Below are positions 35,961 through 51,270 of a stretch of 64,000 nucleotides of DNA, piece by piece. Made by a program: the position numbers and the translations under genes. Numbering within the stretch: the stretch's first letter is position 1; each line of letters opens with the position of its first letter. The notes beneath the pieces are model-generated. The model worked only from the letters and a program-made list of their open reading frames with translations, did not search any database and had not been told where the DNA came from. Source of the stretch: Acidobacteriota bacterium (GTDB lineage: Bacteria; Acidobacteriota; Blastocatellia; RBC074); NCBI GenBank assembly GCA_016715865.1, contig JADJXM010000022.1, positions 31,823 through 95,822 on the forward strand. Direction: 5' to 3'.

Positions 35961-38378
35961 ATGAATGGAGTATGGAAGGATTTTCAGTTTGGACTTCGGT
36001 TGCTGGTGAAACAGCCCGGATTCACAATCGTTGCTCTCATCGCGCTGGGGCTTGGCATCGGAGCCACTTCGGCGATCTTCAGTATCGTCAATTCGGTCAT
36101 CCTGCGGCCGCTGCCATACAACGAACCGTCGCGGCTGATAACTATCTGGGAGGATCATCGGGGGCTTGGCGGGCCGGCGGCCGAATACACATCTCCGACA
36201 GGATTCGAGGACTGGCGCGATCAGACCAGATCATTCTCTCACGTTGCCGCATACTCAGGATGGTCGCCGACTTTCTCAGGCAGTGAAACACCTGAGCAAT
36301 TGGTCGGCGCAACGGTGTCACATGACATATTCTCGGTTCTCGACGTGAAACCACGGTACGGTCGGGCCTTTCGACCTGAGGATGACAGGCGCGGAAGCGA
36401 GAACGTCGCGGTTATCAGTCACGAGCTTTGGCAGCGAAGATTTCAGGGCGACGCTCAGGCAGTCGGACGTTCCGTCATCCTCAACGGCGAGAGTTATACC
36501 CTGATCGGTGTTATGCCGCAGGGATTTAAATTTCCTGTTATTGAAGATGCCGAAATATGGCGGACGATTCAGCCAGGGCTCGGCGAAGGCTGCCGGCGCG
36601 GTTGTCTGGTTCTGCGCGTGCTGGCAAGGTTGAAACCCGGAATTTCGATCGAGGCCGCCCGCGATGAATTGACTGCTCTCGCGCGTCGAATCGAAAAAGA
36701 GTTCCCGGAAACCAACAGCAAGATCGGCTTTTCATTGATCCCGCTGCACGACTTTCTGATCGGAGACGTCAGGACACCAATGCTCGTCATGTTCGGAGCC
36801 ATCCTGCTCGTTTTGCTGATCGCCTGCGCCAATGTGGCGAATCTGATGCTCGCACGATCCGCCGCGCGTAACAGGGAATTGTCGATTCGCGCTGCGCTCG
36901 GTGCTGGAAGAGGTCGCATCATTCGCCAGTTGTTGATCGAAAGCCTGTCACTGGCACTGATCGGAGGGTTTATCGGATTGTTGATATCGATCTGGCTGGT
37001 CGATCTGCTGGTCGGCCTGAGTCCGGATGGATTGCCCCGGGCCGGCGAAATCCGTGTCGACTTTTGGGTCTTTATCTTTACCGCGGGAATTGCGATTTTA
37101 TCCGGTATCCTTTCAGGGCTTGCGCCGATTATTCGTATTTCTCATTTCGATCTCAATTCTTCCTTGAAGGATGGCGGGACAGGGATGCCGGCATCAGGTA
37201 AGAGTCGAAGAATTTTGAACTTCCTGGTTGCCGCCGAGATCGCCATTTCTCTGCTCCTGCTTATCGGCGCCGGGCTTTTGTTGAAGAGCTTCATCAAGCT
37301 TAAGTCGGTTGATACTGGCTTCAATCCCCAGCGTGTCCTGACGATGAACGTTCTCTTTCCGCCGGCGAGATATCCTGAAAGAGCGGATATAAAATCGGTC
37401 ACGGATCGGGTTGTCGAAGGCATCGGCACAATACCTGGAGTCGAAGCTGCCGGTGCGGTTTCGTCGTTGCCGCTCGGGGGGGCGAATACAGATGCATCGT
37501 TCTTTGTCGAAGGGCGGCCGGCTCCGCCACCGAACCGGGAGCCTGTAGCCTGGTACAGTCTGGTCAGTCCGGATTATTTCAAGTCGATGGGCATGAGGAT
37601 CATCCGCGGCAGGCCGATTGAAGCGACTGATCTGGAGAATTCACCCACTGTAGTTGTCATCAATGAAACCATGGCGAATCGCTATTTTCCGAACGAGGAT
37701 CCGATCGGCAGGCGAATCGGCAACGGAGGGCCTGATGGCTGGAGAACGATCGTCGGCATCGCGGCTGACATCAGACATTTCGGAATCGATCAGGTTGCGC
37801 GGCCATCGATGTTCCTGCCATTGTCGCAGGTGCCCAGCCGCCGCCTTTTTCTGACCGTCCGATCATCAACCGATCCGGCCAGCATCGTGCCGCCAGTAAG
37901 GCGTATTCTGGCGTCGATAGACCCGCAACTTGCTCCGGCCAATCTAACGACCATGGAAGAGATCGCATCCGAGTCCCTTTCATTGCAACGATTCACCCTG
38001 CTGCTCATCGGGATCTTCGCCACTCTGGCCTTGATTCTGGCAGCAGCCGGCATTTATGGCGTCATGTCATTCGCTGTCACTCAAAGAACACGTGAGATCG
38101 GCATCCGCATGGCGCTCGGCGCTCAAAGCCAGAGTATCATCAAAATGATCATCTCTCAGGGAATGCTCGTCGCATTATTCGGAGTCTTATTCGGGCTGGT
38201 AGGCGCTTTTGGTCTGACAAGGCTAATGTCCAGCCTGCTGTTCGAGGTCAGTGAGATCGATCCGGTTACCTTTGTTGCCGTAGCATTATTAATGCTGATC
38301 ATCGCATTTCCGGCCTGTCTCATTCCAGCACGCAGAGCGGTGGTGGTAGATCCTTTGATAACACTGAGATACGAATAG
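35961..38378 (+). CDS. ADOP-type ABC permease (MacB/FtsX-like, duplicated)
   Basis: The 805-residue protein begins NGVWKDFQFGLRLLVKQPGF and carries GIGATSAIFSIVNSVILRPLPYNEPSRL. Coupling sequence LSIRAALGAGRGRIIRQLLIESL and final bundle ending VDPLITLRYE complete the family pattern. In the first extracytoplasmic domain GEGCRRGCLVLRV contains two cysteines that are absent from the copies I compared; they could form a disulfide. The start has a strong GAAGGAGGGGG 9-18 bases upstream. It lies 44 bases after the previous permease and ends the four-permease run. Confidence 0.9.
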   Translation: MNGVWKDFQFGLRLLVKQPGFTIVALIALGLGIGATSAIFSIVNSVILRPLPYNEPSRLITIWEDHRGLGGPAAEYTSPTGFEDWRDQTRSFSHVAAYSGWSPTFSGSETPEQLVGATVSHDIFSVLDVKPRYGRAFRPEDDRRGSENVAVISHELWQRRFQGDAQAVGRSVILNGESYTLIGVMPQGFKFPVIEDAEIWRTIQPGLGEGCRRGCLVLRVLARLKPGISIEAARDELTALARRIEKEFPETNSKIGFSLIPLHDFLIGDVRTPMLVMFGAILLVLLIACANVANLMLARSAARNRELSIRAALGAGRGRIIRQLLIESLSLALIGGFIGLLISIWLVDLLVGLSPDGLPRAGEIRVDFWVFIFTAGIAILSGILSGLAPIIRISHFDLNSSLKDGGTGMPASGKSRRILNFLVAAEIAISLLLLIGAGLLLKSFIKLKSVDTGFNPQRVLTMNVLFPPARYPERADIKSVTDRVVEGIGTIPGVEAAGAVSSLPLGGANTDASFFVEGRPAPPPNREPVAWYSLVSPDYFKSMGMRIIRGRPIEATDLENSPTVVVINETMANRYFPNEDPIGRRIGNGGPDGWRTIVGIAADIRHFGIDQVARPSMFLPLSQVPSRRLFLTVRSSTDPASIVPPVRRILASIDPQLAPANLTTMEEIASESLSLQRFTLLLIGIFATLALILAAAGIYGVMSFAVTQRTREIGIRMALGAQSQSIIKMIISQGMLVALFGVLFGLVGAFGLTRLMSSLLFEVSEIDPVTFVAVALLMLIIAFPACLIPARRAVVVDPLITLRYE

Positions 38379-38443
38379 AGGCTCAGACCTGCAGTTGGTA
38401 TCCGGGAAATGCCGGAACTGAAATCAATCGTCAATCGTTAACC

Positions 38444-38568
38444 AGCGCACCCCAAAAATGAGTTACTTTTTGGTTAGTCGGCGTCGAATGAGGGTGAAGC
38501 CTTAGAACTTTATTGACCGGAAGTATGAAACCGGACGAGAATGCATTTTTGGAGGGCGGGGGTGCGCT
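38444..38568. repeat. Short intergenic element with inverted ends (AGCGCACCCC / GGGGTGCGCT)
   Basis: The 300-base gap 38379-38678 holds no gene. Within it, AGCGCACCCC at 38444-38453 is exactly inverted at 38559-38568. The inner bases AAAAATG (38454-38460) and CATTTTT (38544-38550) are also inverted, separated on the right side by GGAGGGCG. The result is a roughly 125-base element with interrupted ends. It might be a tiny mobile element or a structured leader. Downstream, GGAGGAG at 38667-38673 serves the tricorn gene. Confidence 0.5.
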
Positions 38569-38678
38569 CGGCTTTCGGCGCTGAACGCTAATTTCTTCCA
38601 ACAGTTAATCTCTTCCAGGACGTGGACGGCCGGGCCATATAAAATCCGATTTATATACACATTCTTGGAGGAGATCGG

Positions 38679-39827
38679 ATGAACCGACGAAATATCACGA
38701 TTCTCGCCGCATCGTTACTGATGCTGGCGTTGGCATCCGGAAAGGCATCAACACAGGAGCGTTTGCCGGCGTCGATGATGTACGGGCCTCTGACCGTCAA
38801 TCGCACGCATATCGTTTTCACTCTTGCCGGCGATCTATGGATGGTGGATCGAAAGGGTGGAGATGCGAAGCGACTCACATCATCACCGGGTGAAAGCAGT
38901 TTCCCTGTCATTTCGCCGGACGGGTCGATGCTGGCCTTTTCGCGTCAAACCGGTGGTCAATGGGAAGTTTATAGCATGCCGGCAGCCGGGGGCGAAGCGA
39001 AGAGGTTGACCTGGCATCCCTCGAGAGATGTCCCCGTCGCCTGGGCGCCGGATGGTAAAAGCGTCTACTTCCTTTCAAGCCGTTCGGGCAATCGCAAACT
39101 ATACAGAATCGGCATTGACGGTGTTTTGCCTGAAGAACTTCCATTCTGGGATGCAGCGGCAGCATCCATCTCGCCGGACGGGAACAGAATAGCCGTCACA
39201 CCGCAGTCCGGATTGATGAACTGGCGCGTCTATCGCGGTGGCATGCAGGGCCGCCTCTGGCTGACGAACCTGACAGACTGGTCGACCGAAGAGATCACCC
39301 GCGGCAATCAGAACGAGGAGCTTCCGATGTGGATCGGAACTCGCATCTATTTTGTCTCTGACCAGAGCGGCATCTTCAATCTGCATTCCTATGACCTGGT
39401 TTCAAAACGCAGCAGGCAGTTGACTAAGTTCGAAAAATACGGGATCAGATTCGCCGGCGCTGGAAGTGAATCGATCGCCTTCGTTCGCGATGGTCGCATT
39501 CATCTCCACGATGTGAAGACAGATGTCACAAACGTAATAGATATTCAAGTTGAGCCGGATCGCAGGGAATTGCAGCCGCGAACAGCCGTCGCCGCTCAAT
39601 TCAACGACTGGGCGGCGTTGAGCGGAAACGGCGACAAGGTGGTTCTGGGTATTCGCGGGGACGCATTCGTTTTCGATCCGGCGAAAGGCGTAGCCGTAAA
39701 TGTCACAAACACTCCACAGGCAGCCGAACGTTTCCCCATGCTTTCGCCAGACGGCAGGAGCATTGCCTATTTTTCCGATGAATCCGGCGAGTACCAATTG
39801 CACATCAGATCGTTGTCAGGTGATTAA
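38679..39827 (+). CDS. Secreted tricorn protease homologue, N-terminal propeller part (ends at in-frame UAA)
   Basis: The 382-residue piece has a signal peptide (ITILAASLLMLALASGKAS) and WD/TolB-like propeller repeats such as FPVISPDGSMLAFSRQTGGQWEVY and PVAWAPDGKSVYFLSSRSG. This is the substrate-gating beta-propeller of a tricorn core protease. It ends SLSGD followed by TAA at 39825. The same frame resumes directly with AVRAIQIEPAPSFYRELTWSP, exactly the continuation expected of a tricorn protein. So one codon separates it from a full 1082-codon gene. The start has GGAGGAG upstream. Confidence 0.87.
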   Translation: MNRRNITILAASLLMLALASGKASTQERLPASMMYGPLTVNRTHIVFTLAGDLWMVDRKGGDAKRLTSSPGESSFPVISPDGSMLAFSRQTGGQWEVYSMPAAGGEAKRLTWHPSRDVPVAWAPDGKSVYFLSSRSGNRKLYRIGIDGVLPEELPFWDAAAASISPDGNRIAVTPQSGLMNWRVYRGGMQGRLWLTNLTDWSTEEITRGNQNEELPMWIGTRIYFVSDQSGIFNLHSYDLVSKRSRQLTKFEKYGIRFAGAGSESIAFVRDGRIHLHDVKTDVTNVIDIQVEPDRRELQPRTAVAAQFNDWAALSGNGDKVVLGIRGDAFVFDPAKGVAVNVTNTPQAAERFPMLSPDGRSIAYFSDESGEYQLHIRSLSGD

Positions 39828-41927
<2,100 letters not shown>

Positions 41928-42011
41928 CCATATTTTTGGATCCACCGGGAGCTTTATTTCGTAGAGAAGAGTGATAAAATATTGATCGACTCTTCGAAAG
42001 GAGAAAAGTAG

Positions 42012-42377
42012 ATGCAAAAGAAGACACGACAACTCGTCTATTGGGCTCCACGGGTACTCGCCCTGGTTTTTGCCGCATTTATAAGCATATTCGCATTGGA
42101 CGTATTCAACGAGGGATATGGGTTCTGGCAGACCATCCAGGCCCTGTTGATGCATCTCATTCCAACAGCGTTAGTTCTCATTGGTCTTGCGATTGCGTGG
42201 AGATGGGAATGGTTAGGCGCTTTGGAGTTCACAGCTCTCGGGATCGGTTACCTGATCATGGCCTGGGGCAAGTTCGACTGGACCGCTTATGCCGTGATTT
42301 CCGGACCTCTTTTCCTGCTGGGAGCATTATTCCTCATCAACTGGATATACAAGTCTGAACTCAGGCTGAGAACCTGA
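42012..42377 (+). CDS. Small integral membrane protein, function unknown
   Basis: The 121-residue protein has about four hydrophobic segments: VLALVFAAFISIFAL, IQALLMHLIPTALVLIGLAIAW, LGALEFTALGIGYLIMAW and AVISGPLFLLGALFLI. It resembles small DUF-type membrane proteins common in several phyla (I associate it with the DUF7670 type, from memory). The start is well supported by GAAAGGAGAAAAG. It lies 84 bases after the tricorn gene on the same strand and may be cotranscribed. No function can be proposed. Confidence 0.8.
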   Translation: MQKKTRQLVYWAPRVLALVFAAFISIFALDVFNEGYGFWQTIQALLMHLIPTALVLIGLAIAWRWEWLGALEFTALGIGYLIMAWGKFDWTAYAVISGPLFLLGALFLINWIYKSELRLRT

Positions 42378-42523
42378 TCCGTTTTGCCCGGTTCCGGGAT
42401 TGCCGATTCCCGGAACCGGACACGATGACTCCGCATCTTCCTTCCTATTCAATAACTACATCGATTTAGCCCATCATCAGGCTGGCATACAACTTGAATG
42501 AACAATAAAATCAAGAGTTATTA

Positions 42524-42584
42524 AACGCCAAAGCGCCAGGAGATTTTTAGAATTGATCCTTGGCCTGCTTGGCGCCATGGCGTT
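42524..42584. repeat. Inverted repeat of the word AACGCCAAGGCGCCA upstream of an ADOP gene
   Basis: AACGCCAAAGCGCCAGG at 42524-42540 is inverted, with a few mismatches, at 42568-42584 (CTTGGCGCCATGGCGTT). An extra partial copy (CCTTGGCCTG) lies just before the right arm. A false in-frame start at 42560 lies inside it, which is why the downstream gene should be started at 42614. Confidence 0.75.
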
Positions 42585-42613
42585 GTCATCTGCCAAAACC
42601 TGAGGGGTGCCTG

Positions 42614-45050
<2,437 letters not shown>

Positions 45051-48000
45051 TTACTGGTTTGAGACATTGAAGACAAATGAATTACTCGATCGTCCGGAGG
45101 CGAAAATCCGCACTTCAACCGGACCAGCGGCCAGACCATCCGGGACTTTGACCGTAATCCGAGCAGGTGAACTGCTCAGCACTGGTGCTTCCTTACTGCC
45201 GAAGATAACCATGAGTTCGTTCGGTTCGGAACTGAAGTTTGACCCTTGAATCGTAACCACGGCGCCGGTTGCCCCGGGACTCGGAGATATTCCAGTGATT
45301 GACGGGGGTGTTCCAAACGGCAGATCCGCAAGAATATAAAACGGTAAAAAATCAATGGCGGTCGCGTGTTGCTTCCCGTCGCTCGCAGTGACATCGACTC
45401 GAACTCGCACAGTATAAGATCCGATGGGATTACTGCTGAAGGATGAGTTAAGGGAATTGAAAGTATAGATTCCGTCCCCGGCCACCACATCGCCTCCGAC
45501 CGATCCGTTGTCAAATAGCCCTTGAGCCCCTCCGCTCGGGGTCAACAATCCATTGAAGAGATAAGAGGCATGCGCACCCGCCGATAGATAATCTATGACG
45601 GGTGAATCCGTAAACACTTTTACTGTCAGCGTCGCCGATGAGCGGGAATTGCTCAACACGAAGAATGGGGTCAGCATGGGCATCGTTATTTCAGGGGCTT
45701 CGCCGAGTGACGGCGGATCGAACTCGAGTGTCCCGAGCTGTAGAATATTATTCCGAAAGAGCGTGAATAGAATCCGGCTGCCATTCTGGCTGATCGAGGA
45801 ATGATCCAGACCGTTCAGTCGAAATGCACTGAGCCCGCTTTGTATTGCGAGTTGCAATGGCTGGCTTCCATCTGTGCTGTAAAGATGGGTGTTGGCAGTT
45901 CCGAAGAGCACCTTCGATCCATCTGCCGTAAGTATCGTGTCGCTCGGAGACAGAAACGCACCCAGTTGGTTAGTCACTTCCTTCTGCCCCGAACCGTCAA
46001 ACTGCATAGTGATTCCAAGAGACCCGGCGCTTCTCAATGCCACTATTTCACCGGTGGCATTGAGACCGATACTGTTTATAGCCTGTGTTGAATTGAATAT
46101 CTCTTTCAGTCCGGAACCATTGGCATTAACGGCATAGACGCGCCGGACATTGCCGGTGAAAACTCCGAATACTATTCTCGATCCGTCTTCCGAGACGTCG
46201 AGCGACGGGCCGTCAACATCGAACGGGAAGACTGTGTTCGCCTCGACGCCGGCCAGTTGAGCAATTGCCGCCGAACCGACGACCTGCTGCCTTCCGCTGC
46301 CGTCCGGATTGATCATGTAAAGTCCGCGCTCGAGAGTCGTGTTTGAATCCCGAATCGTCGCGTTTCTTCTCAACAGGAAGAAGACCTTATGTCCATCGCC
46401 TGAAATTCGAATGGTCTTGATTTCACCGCTTGTCAGCGCTAACAGGTCGAAACCATCGCCGCCGTTCAGTGTCGATGTACGCAGCCTGACTGTATCCGTC
46501 GAAATAATGCGCCCGCCGTTGGTGCTGATATCCAGCAGTGATCCGCAGAAACAGTATGTCTGATACGCGTCGACTTCGCGCGTTTGCGTCCCGTCAAAAC
46601 CCGTTACGAAGATACGGTTGGGTCGCGCCGGGTCCTGAGTCCCGGGTGCGATGGTATAGACGGCCCATTTGCCGTCCCCGCTCAGGATCGGTTTGCTGTT
46701 GAGCGTTGCAGTCAGGCTGGTATCGAGTGTCGTTATCTGGTGATAGGCCAGCGTTCTGGTTACGCTCAATGGTGAGTTGACGATCAGGGTTATCGTCGCC
46801 TGCGCGCTCTCGGCATAACCGTCATTGGCTTTGAAAGTAATGACGTCAGCGCCGGTGTAGTTCATGAATGGCTGGAAAGTGATGTCGGGAATAACCCCGC
46901 TCAATGTTCCGTTTACAGGTTGGGAAGTGATATTAAAATTGAGTTTGTCACCATCCTGATCGGTTCCGGTCAGGACGATTTGAGCCGAGCCGTTGGCCGA
47001 CAGATTGATCGTTTGATTGGTGACCACAGGGATCCTGTTCACTCTGATGGCGATACTGAAAGTGCTCGTGGCGCCCTTCTCGTCGGTCGCAGTCAGGCGC
47101 AGCGTGTAGTTGGTGCTCGATGTCACGGCGCCTGGAGTAAGCCGCGCCACGAACGATCCCGGCTTATTTCCGTTCATAATCGAGGCGAATGAGACTCCGG
47201 CGCCGATCAACATCGGTGGCTGCGCCCCATCCGGATCAGTCACTACTATTCCCAGATCAGCGGTTCCTCCCTGATTAATGATGAAATTCGATGCCGCAAG
47301 TATCACCGGCGGCTGATTGACCGCGGCCGAAGGCAGCGTGAGCGCCGGATCGATTTTTGTGACTCCGTTGGCGACGGTCGGAATTCCCGAGCGCGAAGCC
47401 TTGTCGACGCGGCCGCTCGGCCGAAGGTAGGCAGCGGAGACTGTCAGCATGTCATTTTGCGGATTGACGGGGACGTTGCGAATGATGAAGCCGCCGGCAC
47501 CGTCCGTGAATGCTTCCTGGCCACGGGCATTGACGACGGCCAGCCGCACTGGAGTTTTGCCGTCACTGTCGACCACAAGTCCGACGACGGTCGTCGTCGG
47601 GCGTTTCATCGAGACAAAAAAGAAGGCCGTTTCGTTGATTGCGCCGGCCGCTGTCTCAATCCGCTGGCCGTCGGCGGATACAGTTGCATTGCCGGCAGCG
47701 ACGATTGTTCCCAGAGTTGCCGAGAGCGGTGTCTGGTCGAGTTTGAAGAGTGTCACCTGGCTGCCGGCAGGGAATCCGTCGTTGTTCGGAAATGTCAGTT
47801 TTCCGCCGGGATCGAGCTTCACACCGAAAGGCGTGATCTGAACGATGCTCGTACTGAAATGTCCTCCCGGAAGATTGACCGGCAATCTGCCGTTTTCGAC
47901 CAGGGTCAGCGTCAACAGTCCGCTGGTCGATCCGTCGGGAAACAGGGCCGTCGTGTTCACCGGCACCTCGAATATCACACCTCCCGTTTCAATGCTCCGG

Positions 48001-49493
48001 ACCTGCTGATCGATCGCAGAAAATCCGACGTCTGGCGGTCCCTGGTTTAGTGCAAGCGAGGAATTTCCAACGGGTACGCTTGGACCGCCGGCCTGTTGCA
48101 GGACGATTGGCTTGGGTAACGGATTATCGCGATTGGCGTAGACTGCTGTTTTGAGCGAAACTTTCGGATACGGTGGATTGACGCCGGCATCCTCACCGTC
48201 CACTTCGATGAGGTTTTGACCGATCGGTGGATTCTCGACCAGAAACTGGCCTCCGGCCTGTGACAAAGCCTGCGCGGCTGATCCGACCACGCGAATATCG
48301 ACGCCCGGAATCGGTTGTTCGGTCGTAGATTGTACGATTCCGCTGAGCGATGTCAGAACATTGAGCGGGCCAGGACTTGCGCCCTCTCCCAGACTGGTAA
48401 TGACATTGACCGGTCCGGTTTGGGCCCCATACGGGACTGTGACATTCAAATCGGTCGAGGTCGCTGAATTGACGGTCGCCTCGATCCCTCCAATGCGAAC
48501 GGTATTTTCCGCTGCAGTCGATGAGAATCCATTACCGGAGATGACGACTGTTTGACCTGCAATCGCGGTCGAAGGATTGAAGCCGCTGACGGCAGGTGGA
48601 GAACCTCCTACCTGACCGGCGATGTGTACTTCGCAGATGTTCGACGAAGTTCCACCAGAGATTATCGAAAGCGAGACCAGGCCGCTGCCGATCAGCGAGC
48701 GATCCAGCTCGAGATTGATCTGATCAAGACCTGCGAACGTTCCCTGAGAACCAGCATAGTCGGGCGTCGCTTCCACACCCCCGACAACCACATGAACCGT
48801 TTCATTGAAATTGTTGTCGCCATCAGGGTCCGCCGAGCCTCGTATTCCCGAAAGAAAGAGGATCAGAAATACCTTCTCGCCCGACGGCCCCAGATCAATT
48901 GGAATCGGCTCCTGAAGTCCGCTTCCGGGATTGAACTGAAAGATCGGTTCGACAATCTGAGAGTTGTCCTGCTTGACGCGCAGTGCCACTGCCGCCGGGA
49001 CCCCTGCGCCGTTATTGTTGGCTGAAAACATTGCCGGAACGGCCTGCTGAACAAGTATCGTGCCGGTCGAGATCGTTCCGTCGCCCGATGTTACGGTCAC
49101 CATCGCCGACCCGCTTGATGTCCCCGCCGGAACGACATAGTTGATCTGGTTGGGCGAGACGAAAAATAACGGAGCAAGCCTCTCAACTTCGTTGCTGCCT
49201 TTGACCTTTACGCTGGTGCCTGCGATGTTAGTTGGCAACGGATTCGTCGTCGCCGCTTCCGTCGTCGTCGCCAGCAGTGTCCCAAAACCCGCCACTATCG
49301 ATTCAGCCGCGATCGCGTTTTGATCGTAACTCGCAGCCGAGACCGTCACGACCGGAACTGCATTGTTCTGTTGAACTGAAGGCTGGTGAAATACCGATGA
49401 TGTAGTCGCAGAGGCTTGATCGAAGCCCAAATTCAATCCGATGATGATTGATACGACCATCGTTAGCCATGGAGTGGTATGATTGCGGACCAT
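45051..49493 (-). CDS. Large secreted multidomain protein with Solibacter-type, IPT/TIG, Ig-like and propeller domains
   Basis: The 1480-residue protein has a signal peptide (PWLTMVVSIIIGLNLGF). Rough layout: residues 45-290 a domain like the Solibacter C-terminal family (TIGR03437; PLFFVSPNQINYVVPAG, GLDQINLELDRSL), 295-375 an IPT/TIG fold, 375-455 and 640-700 carboxypeptidase-regulatory-like folds, 715-905 cadherin/Ig-like repeats, 920-1270 a TolB/WD-like beta-propeller, about 1270-1385 a choice-of-anchor-X-like domain (DNGSVGGDVVAGDGIYT) and 1390-1478 a final IPT/TIG. No catalytic motif is visible; adhesion or carbohydrate binding is plausible. The Solibacter-type domain is usually C-terminal but sits first here. 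GGAGG is well placed before the ATG. Confidence 0.85.
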   Translation of the reverse strand: MVRNHTTPWLTMVVSIIIGLNLGFDQASATTSSVFHQPSVQQNNAVPVVTVSAASYDQNAIAAESIVAGFGTLLATTTEAATTNPLPTNIAGTSVKVKGSNEVERLAPLFFVSPNQINYVVPAGTSSGSAMVTVTSGDGTISTGTILVQQAVPAMFSANNNGAGVPAAVALRVKQDNSQIVEPIFQFNPGSGLQEPIPIDLGPSGEKVFLILFLSGIRGSADPDGDNNFNETVHVVVGGVEATPDYAGSQGTFAGLDQINLELDRSLIGSGLVSLSIISGGTSSNICEVHIAGQVGGSPPAVSGFNPSTAIAGQTVVISGNGFSSTAAENTVRIGGIEATVNSATSTDLNVTVPYGAQTGPVNVITSLGEGASPGPLNVLTSLSGIVQSTTEQPIPGVDIRVVGSAAQALSQAGGQFLVENPPIGQNLIEVDGEDAGVNPPYPKVSLKTAVYANRDNPLPKPIVLQQAGGPSVPVGNSSLALNQGPPDVGFSAIDQQVRSIETGGVIFEVPVNTTALFPDGSTSGLLTLTLVENGRLPVNLPGGHFSTSIVQITPFGVKLDPGGKLTFPNNDGFPAGSQVTLFKLDQTPLSATLGTIVAAGNATVSADGQRIETAAGAINETAFFFVSMKRPTTTVVGLVVDSDGKTPVRLAVVNARGQEAFTDGAGGFIIRNVPVNPQNDMLTVSAAYLRPSGRVDKASRSGIPTVANGVTKIDPALTLPSAAVNQPPVILAASNFIINQGGTADLGIVVTDPDGAQPPMLIGAGVSFASIMNGNKPGSFVARLTPGAVTSSTNYTLRLTATDEKGATSTFSIAIRVNRIPVVTNQTINLSANGSAQIVLTGTDQDGDKLNFNITSQPVNGTLSGVIPDITFQPFMNYTGADVITFKANDGYAESAQATITLIVNSPLSVTRTLAYHQITTLDTSLTATLNSKPILSGDGKWAVYTIAPGTQDPARPNRIFVTGFDGTQTREVDAYQTYCFCGSLLDISTNGGRIISTDTVRLRTSTLNGGDGFDLLALTSGEIKTIRISGDGHKVFFLLRRNATIRDSNTTLERGLYMINPDGSGRQQVVGSAAIAQLAGVEANTVFPFDVDGPSLDVSEDGSRIVFGVFTGNVRRVYAVNANGSGLKEIFNSTQAINSIGLNATGEIVALRSAGSLGITMQFDGSGQKEVTNQLGAFLSPSDTILTADGSKVLFGTANTHLYSTDGSQPLQLAIQSGLSAFRLNGLDHSSISQNGSRILFTLFRNNILQLGTLEFDPPSLGEAPEITMPMLTPFFVLSNSRSSATLTVKVFTDSPVIDYLSAGAHASYLFNGLLTPSGGAQGLFDNGSVGGDVVAGDGIYTFNSLNSSFSSNPIGSYTVRVRVDVTASDGKQHATAIDFLPFYILADLPFGTPPSITGISPSPGATGAVVTIQGSNFSSEPNELMVIFGSKEAPVLSSSPARITVKVPDGLAAGPVEVRIFASGRSSNSFVFNVSNQ

Positions 49494-49706
49494 AAAACCT
49501 CCAATTCACTGATGCCATTAGTCGCTTTCACTTTATAATTGCTGTCACAAATATCATTTCATGGGTTTTATCTCAACAATTTTTACTTCCTTAGACTCGT
49601 CTTCGGCAGTTTGACCATTTTATCCGGGATGTGTTAATGAGTTTCAACAGTTTATATCGCAATACTACAGCCAAAAACGGATATTCCAGTAATATAAGAA
49701 AGGAAG

Positions 49707-51236
<1,530 letters not shown>

Positions 51237-51270
51237 CTTGTTTACGAAAAAGTTTTTTGAGGAATAATTA

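Noticed and set aside
42560..42613. Upstream start codon for the sixth ADOP gene
   Set aside because: It falls inside the word-type inverted repeat; the ATG at 42614 matches the start of the other family members.
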